A stretch of 64,000 nucleotides of DNA, taken from Selaginella tamariscina. Its lineage: Eukaryota; Streptophyta; Lycopodiopsida; Selaginellales; Selaginellaceae. The stretch is from the NCBI GenBank assembly GCA_003024785.1, contig PUQB01000828.1, positions 1 through 64,000 of the forward strand, given 5' to 3'. The stretch's first letter is position 1. Each line of letters begins with the position of its first letter. The translations under genes were made by a program, and so were the position numbers. Positions 11,130 through 20,750 of the stretch are shown here, one piece after another. Under the pieces are notes generated by a model. That model was not told where the DNA came from. It saw only the letters and a list, made by a program, of their open reading frames with translations, and did not search any database.

Positions 11130-14100
11130 TCATTTACAACTATTCGTCACTCTAAGAATTAACAATTCTTCTTCGCTATTACCTTCTGAGTGAGGCGAAG
11201 AAGGTCTAAGCCGCTTGTGAGATGGTTCAAGATCTTCTGTATCTTCTATTGATGTTTCCATGGGTAATGGAGTGTGCGAATGTTCTGTACTCCTCGAGAT
11301 AACTTCCGGTCTAATATCTGATTGAAGTTCGTCCTCAGACTCCGACATTGAACCAGATTCGTCTTCAGAGCTATCGCACTTATCGGAGGGAACTTTCTCA
11401 AATACTCCTTTATGGATTCGTTGGGGTATCAGTTGAGAACCTCTCTATCCACTTGTTCAGGTCCTCAACCATGGTCTTATCCTTTTCAACGGCAAACACA
11501 TGTATGCCGAAGGTAACACTCCTTCAAGACGGACCCCCTAGTGCAGTAGTCAAAAACCCACGCATCACTGTGAGGACCCCTGATCAAGTTGACGATGCTC
11601 CGTGCCGCTTGACTTGTAATGTTTGGATAACGTACATTGCCGAATACGTCACTCTCACTATCGGTGTATCGGATGGAGGTTCAGGGCCGTTGGAGTGCAA
11701 ACAGATGCCTGGCCAGTCATTTGGAAGTTTGAAATTGTTTGGCGCATTCCTAACAACCAAGTGAACAACCGAATCAATGCACTTCGGATCAGCATCATTC
11801 ATATAAAATCCTGTCCAACGATGTTTATTCCTCTTGGCAAAGGCGAAGGCAAAGGTATCGGTGACATGAGCAAGAATCAAGAAATAAATACCTGAAAACG
11901 TAGATATCAGTCAAGAGTGCAAGTATGAATTCAATAATAAATACCTTCTTTGTACATGCTTGCACGGCTAAGTTTCTCCACCAAATCCTCTAGTGCCTGT
12001 CTGTCGAAAGGATTTTTTGACACCCGCCGATCCATCACGAACAATTGAAACGGTTTCCTACAAGCAGTGATGTACCCCATAAAGTCTCCGAATCCAACAA
12101 CAAACATCTGTAGGGCTTGTCGTGATTCGTAGCATCCTCCTTTATAAGGTTCAACTCGGTTCTCCGCTGCTGAAGGACTGCCATAAGAGAAGGCGTCATC
12201 GCAATGTTCTCCTTTTTGGCGTTGGCGTGCAATAGATTCTTGCCCAGATCTTCCGATTGATTCACCCATTCGACAAGCATATCATCGTTTGTCACATGCA
12301 AATATTTGCTGACCTCTTCGTATGTTGAAGCGAGGTCCAACCCAGTTTGTGGCAGTGTATTCCCAACCACTCCTTGAAGTGCCTGACCGTCTTCAACTCC
12401 ATTGCCTTGAGATGAAAAGGAGAGGTGGGCTGCTGTTGTTAATTGTAATTTGCCATCAATCACCAAATCAGCCAAGACTTCCATCTCCTCCATCGTTGTT
12501 CCATTTAAAGGCTTCAACCATGTGAGCTTGAAATCGTTGTCTACATCCTTTATAGATTGAACAGACTTAGCCTTCGGCGTCTTACTGGGTTTCTTTGCAG
12601 ACTTCTGAGGGCTCCCTTCACTTGTCTGCTTCTTCTTCAGTGTTCCTTTTGCAAAGGATTCCATAATCCCCAACCATTTGGCAAAGATCCTATCCTCGGG
12701 AAAGAAATCAACATCATCAAAAAGGATGTTTCCTTCCCGCCCACCTGGGCAAAATCAACTGCTACAATTTCTTCAACTCTCTGAGAAAAAAGACAGATTA
12801 ATATACCGGCGAGATAAATCCCGCCCAAACAATTTGCTTACCCGGTAGTCCGCAGATTGTGTATTCCCTGCGGTAGCTCTTTGTGGTCGCTGAAGAGATT
12901 CCCACACGGCTCGCGTGTGTTTGAACTTCTCCCATATTTTGCTGTTGTAGTGGTTGGTGTCTGCAGCGTCCCATTCCGCCGATAACTTATGGTACTGCTC
13001 GATTGTGAGATTCGGCTTAGCTAAAAACGCCGATCTTTTCGTCAGCTTCTCACGGGTATGCTCGGAAAGTTTTGTTGCCATCGTTCCTTTGTTGTGTTCG
13101 TCGAGAAGTCGTTGGGCTGCCGTTATTGTGTGCTGGCCACTAATGATGTAGTACTTGATGATTTTCTATTCTCCGTCTGAATCTTCCTCATTTGTTCCGG
13201 TGTTGTGATCCACACTTTGTCAGCGCCTTTGTTTCTTCGTAGTATGGCACAAAACAGCATTATGTGGAACGGTGTAAGAATTGTCGTCCTTCATCTTCTC
13301 CATGAGCTCAGCTACACGTTCCTGGTTGAGTGGCCTGTAATTGAAGTTTGGGTTGACGCTGCAATACTTAACCCTACACTCGTAAATCTATCATCCAACA
13401 TCATTTCCTTGTGGCTTATTGCAGCATGGGATGCCACAGGTGCAGCTGACAAAACGATGATGATTTTCTTTACGATCCGAATCAACATGTGTGATCCCCG
13501 ATTGATGCTGTTCTAATGTTCTCGGCACACTCTTCCAGCTCCCAAATTTCTAAGCAAATTGAACGTGATCTGTAAAGAACCTGAGACCAAGCCACCCTCT
13601 CAATCTCCTTATGATGTCGCTGTGTTCTTCTTCAATGTGAAGAGGGACGATTGCTCCACTTGTGATTTTCTGTATTGTGAAGCAATATCTCTGATCTGAA
13701 GATCTTCGAAGTAGACATCCAGTGGATCCCCTCCATAGATGGGCTTTCGTTGAGTTGAAGAAGAACTCCACGGTCAACATCATTAGTGAACACGTGAACG
13801 TCATTATCCACAAGTCGACAAAACCACCCGAAATTAATGTTGTAACTGGCGACCTCTGGATCCGAGAACGTGACATTGGATGGAACAAGGCATATGTGTC
13901 GAGCATCGTTCAATCTGGGTTCACAGCATGCTTTCGGATGCTTGACTAGCGACCCACTTTCCATTGTTTTGCTTGTCCATGCGATGTGACAGAGGTTAGT
14001 TTGACAGCAACCATGGTTGTTCCAATGCGCTTCCCTTTAGTTTGAAATATGGCCAAGTTGATTCCAGAATCCCCCTGCCCATCTCTTCTCCTGCTCTCGT

Positions 14101-14211
14101 CTTTAATGTCACCTCAATTCCACATCTGAATACAAAAATGATTAGTTCAAACATATCCGAGTATAACAGATTTTATTTTAATTCTTACCCAGAATTTGAC
14201 GACGACTCCAT
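11130..14211 (-). CDS. ParB/sulfiredoxin-like domain protein, multi-exon, frameshifted
   Basis: The start is ATG at 14211 (MESSSNSG). Introns are at 14188-14126 (GTAAG...CAG), 12841-12781 (GTAAGC...CAG) and about 11935-11890. After an unrecognised N-terminal part (about 14125-13450) comes a ParB-like segment. It has VKYCSVNPNFNYRPLNQERV and ELMEKMKDD near 13370-13285, then KYYIISGQHTITAAQRLLDE near 13155-13095, which resembles the ParB/Srx signature G-x-H/R-x-x-x-A-A. Then come a helical charged region (from MATKLSEH, 13081), a Lys/Pro/Ser-rich stretch (SPQKSAKKPSKTPKAK, about 12605) and an acidic Ser-rich tail (SESEDELQSD) ending at 11130. Several indels shift the frame (near 14010, 13560, 13400, 13210, 12715, 12150 and 11520). 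ParB-fold proteins bind or cut DNA or hydrolyse CTP; which applies here is unknown. Its 5' side faces the hairpin and palindrome array. Confidence 0.55.
12808..12825. repeat. Single 18-bp palindrome inside a 61-bp intron
   Basis: GGCGAGATAAATCCCGCC differs at two positions from the array consensus GGCGGGATTAATCCCGCC. It sits within the predicted intron 12841-12781 of the ParB-like gene, far from any array. Confidence 0.8.
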
Positions 14212-14353
14212 ACTAATGACTCGATCTCCTTGTTTAATTAAATCGTCCTTCTGCAAAATAATACACTATGAATACAAATCATATAAAAACGCACACACAC
14301 TTGTATAAACCCGAATATACAAAAATAATACACAGAGAGAAGTAGACGGAATT

Positions 14354-14440
14354 AACTGTCCAAAGCTCACATTTGTGCTAGTGCAAAAGAAAGATAACAT
14401 TTCGTTTTAGAACCACCACAAATGTGAGCTCTGGACAGTT
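14354..14440. promoter_or_regulatory. Hairpin with 24-bp arms upstream of the ParB-like gene
   Basis: The arms are 14354-14377 and 14417-14440, with one mismatch and a 39-bp loop. The left arm contains CTGTCCAAAGCTCACATTTG. The same structure at 53816-53906 has perfect 26-bp arms. It lies about 145 bp upstream of the ParB-like start and just before the array. It could be a small MITE, a protein-binding palindrome or an RNA hairpin; the sequence does not decide. Confidence 0.8.
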
Positions 14441-14546
14441 TTACATAGATTCCTAGCTTTTACTCGAAATATTATGATAAGATGATAAAAGTAAATAAAA
14501 TGAGATATGCAACTTATATATACTAATACACATATATATTCACATG

Positions 14547-16031
14547 GAAGGTGCGGCGGGATTAATCTCGCCACCCCTTCAATGCCTCCTGAAAGAGTGG
14601 GCGGGATTAATCTCGCCACCTTTCTGGAGGCCTTGAACGGGAGTGCGGTTAATCCCCTTCAGAGAGAACTGGGCAGGATTTATTTGGCACACCCCTTCAG
14701 TGACTCCAGAAAGGAGGCGGGATTAATCTCGCCCACCATGTAAGGGATGGTTAAATGAATCTCCCACCCTTCCAGTCCCTCCATTGGTATGTTGTAAACC
14801 TTCTACGTCTCAGACAGAAACGTTTGGGATTGGTCCGACTCACCAATGGAGAAAAAAGGAAGGGTGGATTCATTCCTCCAACAGGCATTGAAGGCTCGGC
14901 GGGATTAATCCCGCCGCCCAGGCCTTCCCGCAGGCCATGTGCGGCAAGATTAATCCCGCCGAATTCCTGCACAGGGCATGGGCGTGCGGCAGGATTAATC
15001 CATCGCCCATGGCCTCCGTGCTGGCCGGACAGCGGGATTAATCCCGCCGCCACGCATGCCCTGCGCGGAATTCGACGAGATTAATTCCGTCGCACGCCCA
15101 TGCCCTGTGTGGAATCCAGTGGGATTAATTTTGCCGCCTAGGCCCTTCATGCAGGCCTTTGGCGGCAAGATTAATCCCGCCGAATTCTGCACAGGGCATG
15201 GGCGTGCGGCGGGATTAATCCCATCGCCCATGGCCTCCGTGCTGGGCCTGGACGGCGGGATTAATCCCGCCGCCCACGCATGCCCTGCGCGGAATTCGAC
15301 AGGATTAATTCCGTCGCACGCCCATGCCCTGTGTGGAATCCAGTGGGATTAATTTTGCCACTAGGCCCTTTAGGCAGGCCTTTGGCGGCGGGATAAATTC
15401 CGCAGAATTCCACACAGGGCATGCGTACGCGGCGAGATTAATCCCGCCGGACACCCATGCCCTGCACGGAATCCGGCGGGATTAATCCCGCCGCCTAGAC
15501 TCTTCGGACAGGCCTTTGGCGACGGGATAAATCCCACCGGATTCTGTGCAGGGCATGCATACACGGCGGGATTAATCTCGTCGTCTAGGCCCAGCACGCA
15601 ACCATGGGCGGCGGGATTAATCCCGCCGGAAGCCCATGCCCTACGCGGAATCCTGCGGGATTAATCCCGCCGCCTAGACCCTTCGGACAAGCCATTGGCG
15701 GCAGGATAAATCCCGCTGAATTCCACGCAGGGCATGCGTACGCGGCGGGATTAATCCCGCCGCTTAGGCTCAGCACGCAGGCCATGGCCGGCGGGATTAA
15801 TCCCGCCGCTCTTCCGTTAGCCTTATGCATGAGGCTAACCAAATAACCTACCTGAAATGGAGGCGGGATTAATCCCGCCGCTCATGAGGCTAACCGAATA
15901 ACCTGCCTAAAATGGCGGCGGGATTAATCCTGCCGCTCATGAGGCTAACCGAATAGCCTGCCTGAAGGGCGCGGGATTAATCCCGCTACCAAGGGTTTAA
16001 CCATATAGTGGCAGGATTAATCCCTGCTACA
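14547..16031. repeat. Palindrome array 1 (about 30 units, ~45 bp period)
   Basis: The consensus unit is the perfect palindrome GGCGGGATTAATCCCGCC plus a GC-rich spacer of about 27 bp. Between 14897 and 15789 about 20 units follow each other at 41-48 bp. The flanks (14547-14760, 15860-16031) are more irregular. Spacers fall into a few families, such as CAGGGCATGGGCGTGCGG and CCTAGGCCCTTC, and occur in both orientations. Apparent long ORFs here, with repeated GLIPP/GGINPA peptides on both strands, are artefacts of the palindrome. GC content is far above that of the flanks. Confidence 0.95.
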
Positions 16032-16686
16032 CACATATATATATCTATATGTATATGTGTGTGTAGGAGAGTGCGTGTGTGTGCCAGAGATAGACAAATC
16101 AAATAAAATTATATTGATACACACACACATATGCATATGTATATGTATATCGTATGTATGTGCTAAATAAATTAAATTATATAGATACACACACACACAC
16201 ATATATATATATGTATATGAATATGTATATTTATGTATATGTATATGTATATACAGGAGTGTGCGTGTGTGTGCGAGAGATAAATAAATAAAATAAAATT
16301 ATACAGATATAGTACACATAATATATGTATGTATATATGTACATAGGTATATATACATATATGTATATCATGTGTGAAACAAATAAAATCATACAGATAA
16401 ACAAACACACACACACACACATATATATATACAGGAGTGTGCGTGTGTGTGCGAAAGATAGATAAATAAATAGAATTATACAGATACTGGTACACATAAT
16501 ATATGTATGTATATTATATGTATATAGGTATATATATATATATGTGTGTGTATATGTATATCGTGAGTATGCATGTGTGAGCGAAACAAATAAAATCATA
16601 CAGATAAACAGGAGTGTGCGTGCGTGTGTAAGAGATAAAATTAATAAATTAATAAATTATACAGATACACAAACACAAACACACAC

Positions 16687-16758
<72 letters not shown>

Positions 16759-16900
16759 ATATGAGTGTGCGTGTGTGTGCGAGAGATAGAGATCTAAATT
16801 ATATTATTAAGATACACACACATATAAATATATATGTGAATAAAAATAAATATAAACTCAGGAGTGTGCGTGTGAGAGAGAGAGATCTCACCTGTGTGTG
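16032..16900. repeat. Microsatellite/minisatellite block
   Basis: Blocks of (TA)n and (TG)n alternate with a ~140-160 bp unit containing AGGAGTGTGCGTGTGTGTGC and AAATAAAATTATACAGATA. Units recur near 16062, 16255, 16432, 16612 and 16762. Long Tyr/His/Thr-rich ORFs here are low-complexity artefacts. The same block follows array 4 at about 55020-55740. Confidence 0.85.
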
Positions 16901-16929
16901 AGAGAGAGATTTCATAGCTGCCACCTCCG

Positions 16930-17040
16930 CCGCCTTGCTTCTTGAAACCCTAGGAATATACCTAAACCCTAAAAGAATAGAATATATATTAACCCTAATC
17001 AAATATTCCTTTTAAGAATATACTTAAACCCTAAAAAGAA
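16930..17040. repeat. Degenerate telomere-like CCCTAAA motifs
   Basis: GAAACCCTAG, CCTAAACCCTAAAAG, AACCCTAATC and TTAAACCCTAAAAAG occur within about 100 bp. They resemble the plant telomere unit CCCTAAA but are not a tandem array. Copy B has the same at about 55812-55925. Confidence 0.55.
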
Positions 17041-17060
17041 TAATTATAGATTTGCCCTAA

Positions 17061-17764
17061 ACAAATATTCTTTCATTATATTATCAGCGTGTGCATGTGC
17101 GGGGTGTATCACATACACCCAAGAATAAAAATCATGCAGGGGTTTAACATGTGTGTGTCCATGAGAGTGTTAAAGTTTCACGTGCAGCGATACATATATA
17201 CACACATAGTATTATACATAGACATACATACATATTAGTACATATTAATATTAGAGAGATAAAGTATATATTATGGATCATGCATGGTGTGTATGTATGA
17301 GAGGAGTGAGTGTTAAAAATTAATTTTTGTACGCATTGCATATATTAGTACACATATATACATACACATATTATACACAGATAACATTATACATAATATA
17401 TAATATTGTAACATCAGTACATATTATGGATCATGCATGGGTGTATGTATAAGAGAAGAGAGAGTGTTAACAAATGAAAATTGTACACATTGCATATATT
17501 AGTACACATATATACATACACACAGACATACATATATATTACATGTGTAAATTCAATGTGTTACATACACACAGACTGAGTACATATAGATCATACATGC
17601 GTTGAACATGATGTTTTTTAATAAAGAAACAACATATAATTTCTCAAGTTTGGTTTAGGGCAATGTGCATGTATGTGCATATGTGTCTCTGTAAGTGCTT
17701 CTAATGCGTGTGCACGTGTATATATAAATTTATGATTGTGTTTATATATGTGTGCAAAACAAAC
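17061..17764. repeat. Dispersed unit with GGATCATGCATGG
   Basis: The phrase ATTATGGATCATGCATGG with following GTGTATGTATGAGAG and GAGAGTGTTAACAAA occurs near 17272 and 17426, and five more times in copy B between about 56140 and 56660. CATGCATG is also the RY-element core, but the setting looks like a repeat rather than a promoter. No gene seen. Confidence 0.65.
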
Positions 17765-18490
17765 ATCGAATAATTAAGAAAATAATATTAATAAACACAC
17801 TATGAACATATTTTAAATTATACATAATAATATATAATATATAGCCATATATAGTTTAATAATATATATTAATTTAATATTGATAATAAGGTTTAACATT
17901 GGAATATTCTTGAAATAATAAGAAATTAATTGAGAAAATCCATTAATATATACAAATGTAGATCAAGTACTGAAATAATTAACTAAATTAATTATGATAA
18001 TCATGTTTAATATTAAAAATTTCTTGGAATAATAAGAAAATAATAAAGAATATCCATTAATATAAAGAAGATTAATTACTCAAGTAATTAAGAAAATGAT
18101 ATTAATATACACATTATGAACATATTTTAAATTATACATAATGATACATCATTTATCTAATATATAGTCATATATAGTTTAATAATATATATTAATTTAA
18201 TATTGATAATAAGGTTTAACATAGGAATATTCTTAAAATAATAACAAATTAAATGAGAAAATCCTATTAAATATACAAATGTAGAATAATTACTGAGATA
18301 ATTAAGAATAAGACTAATTTAATTATGATAATCAGGTTTAATATTGGAATATTCTTTGAATATTAAGAAAATAATAAAGAATATCCCATTAATAGTAGGA
18401 AATGTAAATTAATTACTCGAGTATTAAGAAAATAATAATAATAAACAAACTATGAATATATTTTAAATGATACATAATAATATATCAATT
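17765..18490. repeat. AT-rich tandem repeat, ~330 bp unit
   Basis: A block running from AATTAAGAAAATAATATTAA through CATATTTTAAATTATACATA and TAATAAGGTTTAACAT to AAGAATATCC starts near 17770, 18090 and (partial) 18430. Copy B has one to two diverged copies at 57210-57535. No ORF of note. Confidence 0.6.
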
Positions 18491-18504
18491 TATTTATTGT
18501 ATTA

Positions 18505-18554
<50 letters not shown>

Positions 18555-18888
18555 AACTTAATAATATATACTTGAATATTAAGAATGTAGAATAATTACA
18601 AAAATTTTTGTAATATTAAACAGCTTGAAGCACTTGAATGACATTAAATACAATTTTAAAACACTCATTGGAATTGGAGAGTATATATGTCAGACTGTCG
18701 GTTATTTGTTTCAACTCATCTTAAATTTTCTTTTCTGTTATTTTAAAAATTTTGAATTTCTGACATAAGTATTATCAGTCTAACATGTAAATTTGAAAAT
18801 ACATTTAATTTCTCACTCAAATTCAGATCTGGTTCTTTCTCTGCAAGGGTTTCTTCATTTTCACTCTTCAAATTTTTTTTTTTCTTCT

Positions 18889-18969
18889 TAGTGATCAGCT
18901 CAGGAGCAACATTAAATTGGGTGCGCTATTGTTTATAAGAAAGCACGGCGCCTTCAGTGCTGTTTACAA
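18889..18969 (+). other. Predicted leader exon, duplicated copy
   Basis: A conserved segment (GTGATCAGCTCAGGAGC ... GCCTTCAGTGCTGTTTACAA) ends at GTAAGT. The partner acceptor is TATGTGTAG at 20079, giving an intron of 1,110 bp that contains array 2. Its counterpart in the second copy ends at 21199. No obvious coding frame, so it is probably 5' UTR. Confidence 0.45.
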
Positions 18970-19135
18970 GTAAGTATTATAAAAATTTAGATATATTTAT
19001 AAAGATTCACCTCTCTTACATTCTCTCTTAAATTTTAGAATTTAGGGATTTAGGAATGCATTAGGATTACAATATATTCTGTTAGGGATTTATCTCGTTT
19101 AAATATACTTTAACTTAATATTTTCGGTTAGCTGG

Positions 19136-19932
19136 GGCGGCGGGATTAATCCGGTCATTTTTTTCGCCTCTTTGAAGAGGTGGCGGGATTAATTCTGCCA
19201 CCATCTCTTTCATATTATGGCAGAATTAGTTCGGACAATGCTTCTCCACCTCTTAAAAAGAGCGGCAAGATTAATCCCGTCGATAACTCTCTCAACTGAT
19301 AATGATTTACTTGAATTTATTAGAAAAGTTGTCAGCGGGATTAATCTCGCCATCCATTTAGGAGAGAGAAGGGGTGGCGGGATTAATCTCGCACTACTTC
19401 CCTGTTTAAATATTTGTGGGCAGAATTCATCCTGAATCTCTTTGAAATCATAGTTTCGGAGAGAGTTGTGGGCGGGATTAATCCCGCCGCTTATTCCCCG
19501 TCGTTAGAGTTGTGGGCGGGATTAATCCCGCCGCCTATTCTCCGTCGTCAGTGTTGTGGGCGGGATTAATCCCGCCCCCTCTTCCTCGTCGGAGAAATTT
19601 GCGGTGGATTAATCCCGCCGACTCTCACAGACGAGGAAGATCCGGCGGCGAGATTAATCCTGCCGGTACTTCCTAGTCGGAGGGAGCCTGCGGCGGGATT
19701 AATACCGCCGCTACTTCCTCGTCGAGGGAGCCCGCGGCGGGATTAATCCCGCTGGTACTTCCTCGTCGGAGGGAGCCCGTGGCGGGATTAATCCCGCCAC
19801 TTCTCTCTGATGAGGAAGTATCAGCGGCGGGATTAATCCCGCCGCCTCTCTCCGACGGGTAGAGTCGGCGGCGGATTAATCCCGCCGACTCACTTTGAAG
19901 GGGTAGAGTCTGCGGCGGGATTAATCCCGCCC
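19136..19932. repeat. Palindrome array 2 (about 17 units)
   Basis: This has the same 18-bp palindrome as array 1, with tight 42-46 bp spacing from 19470 to 19914. Spacers are a different family: TACTTCCTCGTCGGAGGGAG and its inverse form CTCTCCGACGAGGAAG, present in both orientations. It lies within the predicted leader intron. Confidence 0.93.
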
Positions 19933-20085
19933 ATCAGTTATATTAATAAAGCATGAGATATTATTTTTATATATAATTATGTATTATTGCACATGCATAT
20001 TATTAAGCAACTGCAGTTATGATTTCTTACAAATATTGCAATAAACAGATATCATAATAACACAATTATTTATGTGTAGGACAAT

Positions 20086-20740
20086 ATGTATAATACTGGA
20101 GATAAAGTATGTCTTCTTCGGAACAACGAGATAGTTGGCACTGGAACTGTGGAAGTTCGAGATGATAATACATCATGTCATAATATTGCCCAAGGATCTT
20201 GTGTGTACGTATGGGTGAACACCATTTTCAAGCATGTTGAGGTTCCGGGAATGGAATTTGAGGAGGGTTCTCCTGTTTGGGAATTTGGATGAAGTCAAGG
20301 CTGACACAGAATATACAGAGTCACAAACAAATAGTAGCACGAGTTTTCCAGATGATGGCTTGCCTGCTGTGATGGATGAGGTGATTCTCTTCTTCATGAG
20401 ATTGAGGTTGGGAGAGCATCATCACAGCTATAAATCCAATGGAAGCAGTGTCAGAAGAGAAACTAGGTCCGACTTCGTGGGTGTAGTTGTGACAGAGGTT
20501 TCACCTAATGGCACTTTGCATCCTGGATCCCTCGTGAGGTGGCGAACATCTGAATTAAGACGGCAAGATGATTCAACATATTCTGGGTTGGATTTCAATA
20601 ATAACAACCCAAAGAACAACTCATATTTGAAGAGGTTCCTTGCATTGGTCTTATTAAAAGAAAAAGGCGATTCATGGGTTGCAGATCTTCCCCTACATGT
20701 TTCAGCAAGATGGATCCTACATCTTCCGAAAGTGTTATGA
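20086..20740 (+). pseudogene. Duplicated 5' fragment of the transposase-like gene
   Basis: It begins MYNTGDKVCLLRNNEIVGTG and continues through a second frame (20234-20740) with SPNGTLHPGSLVRWRTSELR and LDFNNNNPKNNSYLKRFLAL, ending where the tandem duplication ends. The CCxxxCC part and catalytic core are absent, so it is a partial copy. It retains bases missing from the second copy (for example at LVRWRTSELR), which shows that copy 2 carries at least one small deletion there. Confidence 0.75.
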
Positions 20741-20750
20741 GCATTTCCAC

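Larger units (their letters stand above)
18491..20750. repeat. 2.2 kb tandem duplication, first copy
   Basis: The stretch from the long (TA)n tract at about 18500 to GAGCATTTCCACGAT (20750) is repeated from about 20755 to 22943 with many one-base differences. It contains a leader exon, array 2 and the 5' coding part of the transposase-like gene. At 20750 it breaks into ATATTATTAGTG, that is, back to the start of the unit. Confidence 0.85.

Noticed and set aside
11348..11895. Plus-strand ORFs at 11348-11764 and 11623-11895
   Set aside because: They are antisense shadows of the minus-strand ParB-like gene, whose frames are more consistent with exon structure and copy comparison.
14407..15846. 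Overlapping ORFs on both strands encoding repeated GLIPP / GGINPA peptides
   Set aside because: They arise because the palindrome and its spacer are stop-free in several frames. The same peptides appear on both strands and in all four arrays, with no splice or start context.
14547..16031. CRISPR-like array
   Set aside because: Repeat-spacer regularity is superficially similar, but the spacers are related to each other and recur, the repeat is a full palindrome, the genome is a plant, and there are no cas genes.
16017..16789. Long Tyr/His/Thr/Cys-rich ORFs in the 16 kb and 55 kb blocks
   Set aside because: Low-complexity translation of (TATG)n, (TG)n and (CA)n microsatellites.
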